DNA of 64,000 bases, taken from Aestuariivita sp. GTDB taxonomy: Bacteria; Pseudomonadota; Alphaproteobacteria; Rhodobacterales; Rhodobacteraceae. Where the stretch lies: contig NZ_JAAWWD010000002.1 of assembly GCF_021404545.1 (NCBI RefSeq), positions 62,001-126,000 of the forward strand, given 5' to 3'. This document shows, one piece after another, positions 1 through 8,418 of this stretch. The notes beneath the pieces were generated by a model that was not told the DNA's origin, did not search any database, and was given only the letters and a program-made list of their open reading frames with translations. How positions within the stretch are numbered: position 1 is the stretch's first letter; every line of letters starts with the position of its first letter. A program made the position numbers and the translations under genes.

Positions 1-569
1 CTCCCAAGATCGAGAACAAGCTGAGCCTGCGCGCCTCGATCACCGGCGAGATCGTGATGGACGGTGTCGAGGTGGGCGAGGACGCGCTCTTGCCGCATGT
101 GGAAGGGCTCAAAGGTCCGTTCGGCTGTCTCAACCGCGCGCGTTATGGCATCAGTTGGGGTGTGCTGGGCGCGGCGGAATTCTGCTGGCACGCGGCGCGG
201 CAATACGGGCTGGACCGGCATCAGTTCAACCGCCCGCTGGCACAGACGCAGCTTTTCCAGAAAAAGCTTGCCGATATGCAGACCGAGATCGTTCTGGGCC
301 TGCAAGCCAGCCTGCAAGTGGGCCGTCTGATGGATGCCGCCAATGCAGCGCCCGAGATGATCTCCATCGTCAAACGGAACAATTGCGGCAAGGCGCTGGA
401 TATCGCGCGGATGTCGCGGGACATGCATGGCGGCAACGGCATCAGCCTCGAATTTCAGGTGATCCGACATATGGTGAACCTGGAGACGGTAAACACCTAT
501 GAAGGCACTCATGACGTGCACGCGCTGATCCTGGGCCGCGCCCAGACCGGATTGCAGGCGTTTTTCTGA
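1..569 (+). CDS. gcdH: glutaryl-CoA dehydrogenase, C-terminal part (5' end outside window)
   Basis: Acyl-CoA dehydrogenase family flavoenzyme; the glutaryl-CoA branch oxidises and decarboxylates glutaryl-CoA to crotonyl-CoA in lysine, tryptophan and glutarate breakdown. Only the last ~189 residues are present; the frame is open from base 3. The C-terminal helical domain is clear ([13 protein letters not shown], then [19 protein letters not shown]), followed by MHGGNGIS and [16 protein letters not shown]. The Glu of YEGTH is the expected catalytic base. The CoA-transferase gene downstream fits glutarate activation and supports the glutaryl-CoA call. A stem-loop with a T run follows the stop codon. 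Confidence 0.9.
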   Translation, partial: PKIENKLSLRASITGEIVMDGVEVGEDALLPHVEGLKGPFGCLNRARYGISWGVLGAAEFCWHAARQYGLDRHQFNRPLAQTQLFQKKLADMQTEIVLGLQASLQVGRLMDAANAAPEMISIVKRNNCGKALDIARMSRDMHGGNGISLEFQVIRHMVNLETVNTYEGTHDVHALILGRAQTGLQAFF

Positions 570-586
570 TCCCTGACACGCGTTTG

Positions 587-620
587 AAAACCGGGTCTCT
601 GTTCGAGGCCCGGTTTTTTT
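587..620 (+). terminator. rho-independent terminator of gcdH
   Basis: A GC-rich stem (CCGGGTCTC paired with GAGGCCCGG, one G-T wobble) with a short loop is followed by seven T residues, 18 bases after the gcdH stop codon. This is a standard intrinsic terminator and separates gcdH from the downstream genes. Confidence 0.8.
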
Positions 621-754
621 CGTGGGCGATCCGTGCGCACCGGTTTTACACCGCTTAGCAATGCGTCGCGCGCTCACGCCCCATGCCGAAAGCGTGATTT
701 GTTTGCCCGGTGCCGATGCCGCTAGCGTCCCGTCAGATCAACCGGAGACCGATC

Positions 755-1222
755 ATGCGTATTCTCGCCGCTCTTGCCTTTTCTCTGACCGCCAGCCTGG
801 CCCAGGCCCAGACGATGGAACCGCGCGAGGGCTGGACGGTGATCGCGACCCAAAAGCCCTATCAGCAGCTCATCGACGATGTGAAATCCGCGACCAAGGC
901 CAACAAAATGGGGGTCGTGACCGAAGCCGGCCCGACCCAAGCGGCGGCCAAGCGCGGCGTGACCATTCCGGGCAACCGGGTGATCGGGGTCTTCAACAAC
1001 GCCTTCGCGGTCGATATCCTCGCGCTTTCCACGGCAGCGATGATCGAGGCGCCCCTCCGGTTTTATGTGACCGAAAGCGCGGGCGGGCAGGCGACACTGG
1101 CCTGGAAACATCCAACCGCTGTCTTTGCGCCTTACCTGGACGAGGGCGGCGAGGCGCTGCGCGATTTGGCGGCAGAACTGGATGACAGATTTGCGGCAAT
1201 CGCTGACATGGCCGTGAACTGA
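755..1222 (+). CDS. DUF302-family secreted protein
   Basis: 155 residues. An N-terminal signal peptide (MRILAALAFSLTASLAQAQ) predicts export to the periplasm. The rest resembles the DUF302 fold: a segment around VIATQKPYQQLIDDVKSATKAN, then RVIGVFNNAFAVDILALST and a C-terminal part with TLAWKHPTAVFAPY. Function of the family is not firmly known. The start at 755 is preferred over upstream in-frame codons because it begins the signal peptide and has a purine-rich CCGGAGACC upstream. It sits alone after the gcdH terminator and 82 bases before the TPP-enzyme gene, so it may be cotranscribed with that gene. Confidence 0.75.
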   Translation: MRILAALAFSLTASLAQAQTMEPREGWTVIATQKPYQQLIDDVKSATKANKMGVVTEAGPTQAAAKRGVTIPGNRVIGVFNNAFAVDILALSTAAMIEAPLRFYVTESAGGQATLAWKHPTAVFAPYLDEGGEALRDLAAELDDRFAAIADMAVN

Positions 1223-1304
1223 GCATCACGGCTGAGTGATCCGGCTTGCGGGAATGCAGGGCGCGCGCGATAGGGGACATACCCCTATCCGGAGACAAGA
1301 CCCC

Positions 1305-2918
1305 ATGACCACGCCAGCGCGCGCCGCCGATATCCTAGCCCAGCGGCTTTACGAGGCCGGGTGCCGCCACGCCTTTGGCATGCCCGGGGGCGAGGTGCTG
1401 ACTTTGGTCGATGCGCTGGAACGGGCGGGCATCACCTTTCATCTGGCCAAACATGAGAATGCCGCAGGTTTCATGGCCGAGGGGGTGCATCACGTGGATG
1501 GCGCGCCCGCCATTCTGGTGGCCACCGTGGGGCCGGGTGCGATGAACGGCGTCAATGTGGTGGCCAATGCCTTGCAGGACCGGGTGCCGCTGATGGTGCT
1601 CACCGGTTGCGTCGATGCGGACGAGGCGCTGAGCTATACCCATCAGGTGCTGGATCACGCCGCGGTGTTCGCGCCGCTGACCAAGGGCCGCTTTCGCCTG
1701 ACGCCCGGCGGCGCGGGCACGATTGCCGACAAGGCGGTGTCGCTGGCCATGGCCCCACGGCAGGGACCTGTGCATATCGACGTGCCGATTTCGGTGGCCG
1801 ATGCGCCCGCGCAACCCTCGGTGCGCAGGCTCAAACCGGCCAGTGTCACCGCGCCCGCAGGCGCCGATCTGGCCCGCGCGCAGGCCTGGCTGGCCGAGGC
1901 GCAGCGACCCGTTGCGATCCTGGGCCTCGATATCCTGCGCGACAGATCCGCTTGCGTGGTGCAGGCCTTTCTCGAGCATTTCGGCATCCCCTTCGTGACC
2001 ACCTACAAGGCCAAGGGCGTGGTGGATGAGAGCCATGCGCTGTGCTTGGGCGGGGCGGGCCTCTCGCCTCTGGCCGACAGGCATCTCTTGCCCTTTATCC
2101 AGGGCGCGGATCTGGTGCTCTGCATCGGCTATGACCCGATCGAGATGCGCACCGGCTGGCGCGAGGTCTGGGATCCCGACCGCCAGCGCGTGATCGACAT
2201 CGCCGCAGTGCCCAACGATCACTATATGCATCAGGCCGGGCTGAACATCGTGGCCGATACCGGTGCGGCGCTGGAGGCGCTCGCACAGGGCGCACGAGGC
2301 GGTCAGACCTGGACGGGCGGCGAGGTGGCGGTGCTGAAATCTGCTCTGGCCGCAGCCTTCCCCGCCGATGAGGACTGGGGCCCCTCCGCTGTCATCGCCG
2401 AGACACGCGCGGCGCTGCCTCAGGGCACGCGGGCCACCGCCGATAGCGGCGCACACCGGATCCTTCTGTCGCAAATGTGGCCATGCGAGGCGCCCAAGGC
2501 GCTGGTCCAATCCTCAGCACTTTGCACGATGGGCTGTGCGGTGCCCTTGGCCATCGGGCTGAAACTGGCCGATCCCGCACGGCCTGTGGTGTCGTTTTCC
2601 GGCGATGCGGGGTTCCTGATGGTCGCCGGAGAGCTGGCCACCGCGCTGGAGCTGGGCACGCCGGTGATCTTCGTCGTCTTCGTCGATGCCAGCCTGGCCC
2701 TGATCGAGCTGAAACAGCGCCAGCGCCAGATGACCAATCGCGGCGTTGATTTCGACCGGCATGACTATGCGGCGATGGGGCGCGCCTTTGGCGGCCACGG
2801 CCACCGCGTGACCAACCGGGCCGAGCTGCGCGCCGCATTGGAGGCCGCGCAAAGCGAGGATCGCTTTACCGTGATTGCGGCGGAGATCGACAGGGAGGCG
2901 TATGATGGCCGCATCTGA
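1305..2918 (+). CDS. thiamine-pyrophosphate-dependent enzyme, acetolactate-synthase-like
   Basis: 537 residues with the three-domain layout of the ALS/pyruvate-oxidase family. The N-terminal pyrimidine-binding domain (about 1-175) carries the cofactor-activating Glu in LAKHENAAGFMAEG. The central domain is about 190-330. The C-terminal diphosphate-binding domain has SGDAGFLM followed ~26 residues later by VFVDASLALI. That last motif usually has Asn at the metal-binding position; here it reads Asp. No small regulatory subunit gene is adjacent, so true valine/isoleucine-pathway acetolactate synthase is unlikely. ATG at 1305 follows GGAGACAAG. The 3' end overlaps the CoA-transferase gene, so the two are translationally coupled. 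Substrate unknown; the gcdH/CoA-transferase setting suggests a 2-oxoacid or acyl-CoA-linked reaction (inference). Confidence 0.8.
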   Translation: MTTPARAADILAQRLYEAGCRHAFGMPGGEVLTLVDALERAGITFHLAKHENAAGFMAEGVHHVDGAPAILVATVGPGAMNGVNVVANALQDRVPLMVLTGCVDADEALSYTHQVLDHAAVFAPLTKGRFRLTPGGAGTIADKAVSLAMAPRQGPVHIDVPISVADAPAQPSVRRLKPASVTAPAGADLARAQAWLAEAQRPVAILGLDILRDRSACVVQAFLEHFGIPFVTTYKAKGVVDESHALCLGGAGLSPLADRHLLPFIQGADLVLCIGYDPIEMRTGWREVWDPDRQRVIDIAAVPNDHYMHQAGLNIVADTGAALEALAQGARGGQTWTGGEVAVLKSALAAAFPADEDWGPSAVIAETRAALPQGTRATADSGAHRILLSQMWPCEAPKALVQSSALCTMGCAVPLAIGLKLADPARPVVSFSGDAGFLMVAGELATALELGTPVIFVVFVDASLALIELKQRQRQMTNRGVDFDRHDYAAMGRAFGGHGHRVTNRAELRAALEAAQSEDRFTVIAAEIDREAYDGRI

Positions 2919-4092
2919 GGGGCCTTTGTCGGGCGTCAAGGTTCTGGATCTGTCGCGGATCCTGGCCGGTCCCACCTGCACCCAGCTTCTGGGCGATCTG
3001 GGAGCCCGCGTTCTGAAAATCGAAAACCCCGCCACCGGGGGCGATGACACCCGGTCCTGGGGGCCGCCTTTCGCCCGCGATGCCGACGGGGCCGATACGG
3101 ATCTGTCGGCCTATTTCCTGTCCTCGAACCGCAACAAACGCTCGGTCGCGGTCGATATCGCCGCGCCCGAGGGTCAGGCCGCGATCCGCAGGTTGGCCAG
3201 TCACGCCGATATCGTGATCGAGAATTTCAAGCCGGGGGGGCTGGCGCAATACGGGCTCGATTATGACAGCCTCGCAGAGGCGCTGCCGGGGCTGGTCTAT
3301 TGTTCGATCTCGGGGTTCGGCCAGACCGGCCCGAACCGCGATAAGCCCGGCTATGACCTGATGGCGCAGGGCTTTGGCGGGATCATGTCGCTGACCGGCG
3401 CGCCGGAGGGGCCGCCGATGAAAGTGGGCGTGGGCATCGCGGATGTGATGTGCGGCATGTATGCGACGGTCGGTATCCTGGCGGCCCTGCGGCACCGGGA
3501 CCGGACCGGGCAGGGGCAACGGATCGAGCTGGCGCTGGTCGATACCCAGATCGCCTGGCTGATCAACGAAGGGGTGAACTATCTCACCTCCGGGGCGCCG
3601 CCCGAACGGCGCGGCAATGCGCATCCCAATATCGTGCCCTATGACACCCTTGCCACCGCCGACGGGCATGTGGTGATCGCGGTCGGCAATGACGCGCAGT
3701 TCGCGCGGTTCTGTCAGGTGCTCGATCTGCCCGATCTGCCGCGCGATCCGCGCTTTGCCACCAACCCCGCGCGGCTGGAACACCGTGCCGCGCTGATGCG
3801 CCGTATCGAGCCCGCGCTGGCCGCACGGCCGACAGCCGTGGTCATGTCGGGCCTCGAAGCGGTCAAGGTGCCTGTCGGACCCGTTCAAACCCTCGATCAG
3901 GTCTTTGCCTCGCCTCAGGTGGCCGCGCGCGAGATGCAGATCGACATGGGCCGCGAAGGGGCGGATCCGCTGCGGCTGATCGGCAATCCGCTGAAATTCT
4001 CCGCCACGCCGGTCAGCTATCGCCGGACGCCGCCGCATTTCGGCGCTGACACTGAAACAGTTCTGAACGCCGACGATCCTTTTGCCGAATAA
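2902..4092 (+). CDS. CaiB/BaiF class III CoA-transferase (probable glutarate CoA-transferase)
   Basis: 396 residues, normal for the family. It moves CoA between carboxylic acids through an aspartyl-CoA anhydride. Visible motifs: GVKVLDLSRILAGPTCTQLLGDLGA at the N terminus (positions about 9-33), NRNKRSVAVD, DIVIENFKPG, and SGFGQTGPNRDKPGYD. The catalytic Asp is in LALVDTQIAWLINEG. Two ATG codons lie at 2902 and 2905 behind AGGGAGG; either may be used, and both overlap the end of the TPP-enzyme gene. Close linkage to gcdH matches the succinyl-CoA:glutarate CoA-transferase role known for SUGCT-type relatives, but substrate is inferred from context only. Confidence 0.85.
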   Translation: MMAASEGPLSGVKVLDLSRILAGPTCTQLLGDLGARVLKIENPATGGDDTRSWGPPFARDADGADTDLSAYFLSSNRNKRSVAVDIAAPEGQAAIRRLASHADIVIENFKPGGLAQYGLDYDSLAEALPGLVYCSISGFGQTGPNRDKPGYDLMAQGFGGIMSLTGAPEGPPMKVGVGIADVMCGMYATVGILAALRHRDRTGQGQRIELALVDTQIAWLINEGVNYLTSGAPPERRGNAHPNIVPYDTLATADGHVVIAVGNDAQFARFCQVLDLPDLPRDPRFATNPARLEHRAALMRRIEPALAARPTAVVMSGLEAVKVPVGPVQTLDQVFASPQVAAREMQIDMGREGADPLRLIGNPLKFSATPVSYRRTPPHFGADTETVLNADDPFAE

Positions 4093-4284
4093 ATCGGCGG
4101 AATCGCGGGCCCAACTGGCCGATTGCCGCCTGATTTCGCAAGGATTCTCACGAAATGGTGCCGTCTGCTCACACGTGATGTCACTTAGCCGTGACAGCGG
4201 CGCGCGGGACGTTCGCGCCGCGCCGCGAGGTTGCTATCGATACCCCATGGACAATCCGTCCTTGTTCAGAATCGGAGTGCATTC

Positions 4285-5655
4285 ATGGGTCACGATTGCT
4301 TTGGCCAGCCCACGAGCCTGGAAACCGACATTGCCTGTCGGGCCTGGGATCAGACCCAGCTTGCGTTTCTGGCCCACGGGGCAGAGACCCCCATCCATCT
4401 GGGCAAGGTGTTGCAGGCCGAGCCACAGTTTGCCCTGGGCCATGCGGTCAAGGGTCTGTTCTATCTGCTGCTGGGACGGCGGGAGCTTTACCCAACCGCG
4501 ACCCAGGCGCTGTCGGCAGCCAAGGCAGCGGCACGAAAGGGTCAGATCAGCGCGCGTGAACGTGGCTTTGTCGACGCGCTGGAGGCCTATCTCCACGGCA
4601 AACCCTCCCAATCCGTGCGCCATCTGGAAGGTGTGCTGCGCGCCCATCCCGACGATCCGCTGGCCATGAAGCTCAGCCACGCGATCCGCTTTGTTCTGGG
4701 CGATGGCGCGGGCATGCGCCGATCTGTCGAGCGGGTGCTGCCGTCCTATGCGCCGGATCACAAGGCGCGCGGCTACCTTCTGGGCTGTCATTCCTTTGCG
4801 CTGGAAGAGACCGGCGATTACGCCAAGGCCGAGATCGCCGGGCGTCAGGCCTTGTGGATGGCGCCGGATGACGCCTGGGGGCTGCATGCGGTGGCCCATG
4901 TCTATGATATGACCGGCGATGCCGCGGGCGGGATCGACTGGCTTACCGGGCGCGAGGCCGCCTGGTCCCATTGCAACAACTTCCGGTATCACGTGTGGTG
5001 GCACAAAGCGCTGATGCATCTCGATCTGGGTCAGATCGACACGGTGTTTGATCTCTACGATGCACAGATCCGGGCCGATCAGACCGACGATTACCGCGAT
5101 ATCTCGAACGCGACGTCGCTGCTGTCGCGGCTGGAACTGAACGGTGTCGATGTCGGCGACCGATGGGAGGAACTGGCGGATATCAGCGCCAAAAGGACTG
5201 AGGATGGCTGTCTGATCTTTGCCGATTTGCACTATCTTCTGGCGCTGATCGGCGGCGAACGGGATGAGGCGATTGCCCGCATGATGGCCCGGATGCAGGC
5301 CGACGCTTCGGGGATGCAAGACGACCTGACGCAGCGCATCGCGGATCCCGGTATCGCGGCGTCTCAGGGGCTGCATGCCTTTGGCGAAGGCGATTACGCA
5401 GGCGCGTTCCGACATCTTTGCGACGCGCGCCCGACGATGCGGCGGGCCGGCGGCAGCCATGCGCAACGCGACGTCTTTGAACGGCTCACCATCGACGCGG
5501 GCCTGCGCGCGGGCCGGATCGACGCCGCCGAACGCATCCTGGAAGATCGCAAGGCGCTGCGTGACGGTCATGAGGATGGCTATACTGCCGCCCGGCGCGA
5601 GTTGATCGCCGCGGCACGCGGAGCGGCCAGCAGTCAGCAGATTCCGGCGCAATGA
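4285..5655 (+). CDS. TTC38-like tetratricopeptide repeat protein
   Basis: 456 residues, no signal peptide, predicted cytoplasmic. It resembles the tetratricopeptide repeat protein 38 family: an all-helical protein with repeated Ala-rich helix pairs, such as LQAEPQFALGHAVKGLFYLL, AEIAGRQALWMAPDDAWGLH and AVAHVYDMTGDAAGGIDWL. A conserved WWHKALMHLDLGQ segment lies near residue 245. The biochemical role of the family in bacteria is not established. ATG at 4285 was chosen over the upstream in-frame ATG at 4231 because ATCGGAG sits at ribosome-binding distance. It stands alone, 37 bases before the opg operon. Confidence 0.7.
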   Translation: MGHDCFGQPTSLETDIACRAWDQTQLAFLAHGAETPIHLGKVLQAEPQFALGHAVKGLFYLLLGRRELYPTATQALSAAKAAARKGQISARERGFVDALEAYLHGKPSQSVRHLEGVLRAHPDDPLAMKLSHAIRFVLGDGAGMRRSVERVLPSYAPDHKARGYLLGCHSFALEETGDYAKAEIAGRQALWMAPDDAWGLHAVAHVYDMTGDAAGGIDWLTGREAAWSHCNNFRYHVWWHKALMHLDLGQIDTVFDLYDAQIRADQTDDYRDISNATSLLSRLELNGVDVGDRWEELADISAKRTEDGCLIFADLHYLLALIGGERDEAIARMMARMQADASGMQDDLTQRIADPGIAASQGLHAFGEGDYAGAFRHLCDARPTMRRAGGSHAQRDVFERLTIDAGLRAGRIDAAERILEDRKALRDGHEDGYTAARRELIAAARGAASSQQIPAQ

Positions 5656-5692
5656 GCCCGCTTGGGTCTTTGAAGAAACGGCAGTAGACACC

Positions 5693-6916
5693 ATGGCGAC
5701 CACCACACCCTCAATGGATTTCGCCCGACCCATGCAGGCCACAGCCACCCCAGCCGCGACAACACGGGATCCACGCCTCGATTTCTTTCGCGGGATCGCG
5801 ATGTATATCATTCTCGTGGCCCACATCCCGGGCAACATGTGGACGGGATGGATCCCCGCACGGTTCGGCTTTTCGGACGCCACAGAGATCTTTGTCTTTT
5901 GCTCGGGCATGGCCTCGGCCATCGCCTTTGGCGGCTCATTCGCGCGGCGCGGCTGGTGGATCGGATCGGCGCGCGTGGTGTTCCGCGTCTGGCAGGTCTA
6001 TTGGGCGCATATTGCGCTGTTTTTCTTTATCGCGATGTATCTGGCCGCGCTCGACGTCTATGGCGATTTCGAAAAGACCTATATCAACACCCTGAATTTA
6101 GGCCATTTTTTCAAGGATCCGGCAACCAATATCGTCGGTCTTTTTACACTCACCTATGTGCCGAACTATTTTGACATCCTGCCGATGTATCTGGTGATCC
6201 TGGCAATGATGCCGGTGGTGATGGCCCTGGCAGGCGTCAATCTGTGGCTGACCGGTGGGGCCTCGGTCGCGCTGTGGGCGGTGGCCAATCTGGGCCTGCT
6301 GCCGCTCCCGGCCGAGCCATGGTCGGAGCGGGAGTGGTTCTTTAACCCCTTTGGCTGGCAGCTTTTGTTCTTTACAGGATTTGCCTTCATGCGCGGCTGG
6401 TTGCCTGCACCCCCCGTGTCGCGGGCGCTGATCTGGATCGCACTGGCCTTTGTCGTGCTGTCGGCCCCGTTTGGATCATGGAAGGTGTTCTTGTGGCTCA
6501 ACGCCGCCTGGCCCGAGCTGGGCGCGCTGATCCGCCCGGTCTGGAGCGTCTCGGGTGAGCTGCGCGACAAGACCGAATTCGGGATCTTGCGCTATCTGCA
6601 TTTTCTGTCGCTGGCCTATCTCGCCTGGGTCGCGGTGGGCGCCGGAGGCGTGCGGCTGATTGCGACCGGCACCGGGCTGGCCTCCGATCTTTGGCGACTG
6701 GCACTGCGGGTGATCACCAAGGTGGGACAGCAATCGCTTGCGGTGTTCGTGTTCTCCATGGCGCTGGCCAGGCTGATCGGCTTTGCCTTCGATCAGTTCG
6801 GGCGCGATGTCGTGACGGTCAGCCTGGGCAATCTGATCGGGTTTGCGATCATCACGCTGGTGGCCTATGCCGCGGGCTGGTTCAAGTCCGCGCCCTGGCG
6901 GAGAGCACCGGCATGA
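5693..6916 (+). CDS. opgC: OpgC-family membrane protein (glucan substitution)
   Basis: 407-residue multi-spanning inner-membrane protein, about ten predicted helices. OpgC modifies osmoregulated periplasmic glucans by adding succinyl groups. The family start is clear: RDPRLDFFRGIAMYIILVAHIPGN, then FSDATEIFVFCSGMASAIAFGG. These are the acyltransferase-like RLDFFRG and FVFxSG signatures. The last bases overlap the next gene (ATGA at 6913-6916), so opgC, opgG/D and opgH form one translationally coupled operon. The preceding ~30 residues are Thr/Ala-rich and cytoplasmic. Confidence 0.88.
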   Translation: MATTTPSMDFARPMQATATPAATTRDPRLDFFRGIAMYIILVAHIPGNMWTGWIPARFGFSDATEIFVFCSGMASAIAFGGSFARRGWWIGSARVVFRVWQVYWAHIALFFFIAMYLAALDVYGDFEKTYINTLNLGHFFKDPATNIVGLFTLTYVPNYFDILPMYLVILAMMPVVMALAGVNLWLTGGASVALWAVANLGLLPLPAEPWSEREWFFNPFGWQLLFFTGFAFMRGWLPAPPVSRALIWIALAFVVLSAPFGSWKVFLWLNAAWPELGALIRPVWSVSGELRDKTEFGILRYLHFLSLAYLAWVAVGAGGVRLIATGTGLASDLWRLALRVITKVGQQSLAVFVFSMALARLIGFAFDQFGRDVVTVSLGNLIGFAIITLVAYAAGWFKSAPWRRAPA

Positions 6917-8418
6917 TCTCGCGCCGCGCGTTTCTGGCCGGCTTGGGTGTGCTGCCGATACCCCTCGCGCTTGCGGGCGCCAGCGTGGCGGACACGCCCT
7001 TCAGCCACGACACCGTCATTGAGCGGGCCCGGGCGCTGGCTCAGGGCAGCTACACACCCCGCGCCACGGTGCCCGAGGATTGGATCAACCTGACCTATGA
7101 CCAGTATCGCAAGATCTGGTTTCGCAATGCAGACGCGCTTTGGTCGGGGACCGACCGGCCTTACAACGTCGATTTCTTTCATCCCGGCCTCTATTTCCCG
7201 CGGCCGGTCGAGGTGAATACGGTCACCGATGGGATGGCAGAGGTTTTTCCGTTTGATTACAGCCTCTTTGACACAACAGATAAAGTGCCCCCGCTGACCG
7301 TTGATGACAGCCTTGGCTATTCCGGTCTGCGCCTGCGGACCCAGATGGGCCAACCCGGCATCAAGGAGGAATTCGCGGTCTTTCAGGGTGCAAGTTACTT
7401 CCGCGCGATCGGGGCCGGCCAGATCTATGGCCTGTCCGCACGGGGTCTGGCGCTGAAGACAGCAGAGCCCTCGGGTGAGGAGTTTCCCGATTTCGTCGCC
7501 TTCTGGCTGGAGGCGCCCGCGCCTGAGCAGCGCCATTTCGTGCTTCATGCGCTGCTCGACAGTCCCAGCGTCACTGGCGCCTACCGGTTCACGATCACGC
7601 CTGGGGCGGACTGTGTGATGGACGTAGAGGCAACGCTCTTTGCGCGGGAAGATCTGACACATGTGGGCCTTGCTCCGCTGACCTCCATGTTCAAGTTCGA
7701 TGAGACCAACCGCCAGCGGTTCAATGATTTCCGTCCCGCGGTGCATGACACGGACGGGCTGATGATCCTGAATGGTGCGGGAGAGGTTCTGTGGCGGCCG
7801 CTGGCCAATCCCAGACATCTGCAAATCTCAGGCTTTGTGGATCAGTCCCCGCGCGGCTTCGGCCTGATGCAGCGGGCGCGCAGGCAATCGCATTTCGCCG
7901 ATCTCGAAGCGCTCTATCATCGTCGTCCGGGCCTTTGGGTGGAGCCCAAGGGCGATTGGGGCAGGGGGTCTGTCACCCTGGTCGAGATTCCGACCGACAA
8001 GGAGATCTACGACAATATCGTGGCCTATTGGCGCCCGGCCGAACCGGTTCCGGCGGGCGATGCGATGCGTCTGGCCTATCGGCTGACCTGGGGCGCCGAG
8101 GCGCCGGTTGAGACCGGGCTGCCACGTGTCATCAATACGCGGATGGGCAATGACGCATTCAACCCAGGGATCATTGCCGCGATTGACTTCGAAGCGCATC
8201 CGCTGTTTGACGAGGGCCCCGAAGGGCTGAGCCTGCATATCCAATCGGCGCAGGCCGACACCACCCCGGGTATCTTGCAACGCAACCCCGAGACAGGCGG
8301 CCTGCGTCTGAGCTTTCGGTTCGATCCGGGCGACGCGTCGGTGGTGGAGCTGCGCGCACAGCTGCGCAAGACCGGCGCTATGGCGTCGGAAGTCTGGCTC
8401 TACCGATGGACCGCATGA
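6913..8418 (+). CDS. opgG: periplasmic glucan biosynthesis protein OpgG/OpgD
   Basis: 501 residues of the MdoG family, which works in the periplasm on the backbone and branching of osmoregulated glucans. The N terminus ISRRAFLAGLGVLPIPLALAG has a twin-arginine (Tat) signal, a feature of the OpgD branch in enterobacteria. The MdoG beta-sandwich starts near YTPRATVPEDWINLTYDQYRKIWF (about residue 50). Other family blocks are FHPGLYFPRPVEVN, GYSGLRLRT, FAVFQGASYFRAIG and FVDQSPRGFGLMQRAR. It overlaps opgC by 4 bp and opgH by several bases. I cannot decide between the G and D paralogue from sequence alone. Confidence 0.88.
   Translation: MISRRAFLAGLGVLPIPLALAGASVADTPFSHDTVIERARALAQGSYTPRATVPEDWINLTYDQYRKIWFRNADALWSGTDRPYNVDFFHPGLYFPRPVEVNTVTDGMAEVFPFDYSLFDTTDKVPPLTVDDSLGYSGLRLRTQMGQPGIKEEFAVFQGASYFRAIGAGQIYGLSARGLALKTAEPSGEEFPDFVAFWLEAPAPEQRHFVLHALLDSPSVTGAYRFTITPGADCVMDVEATLFAREDLTHVGLAPLTSMFKFDETNRQRFNDFRPAVHDTDGLMILNGAGEVLWRPLANPRHLQISGFVDQSPRGFGLMQRARRQSHFADLEALYHRRPGLWVEPKGDWGRGSVTLVEIPTDKEIYDNIVAYWRPAEPVPAGDAMRLAYRLTWGAEAPVETGLPRVINTRMGNDAFNPGIIAAIDFEAHPLFDEGPEGLSLHIQSAQADTTPGILQRNPETGGLRLSFRFDPGDASVVELRAQLRKTGAMASEVWLYRWTA

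Noticed and set aside
1305-2918. Biosynthetic acetolactate synthase IlvB
   Set aside because: No small subunit gene, catabolic neighbours and an altered TPP motif argue against it.
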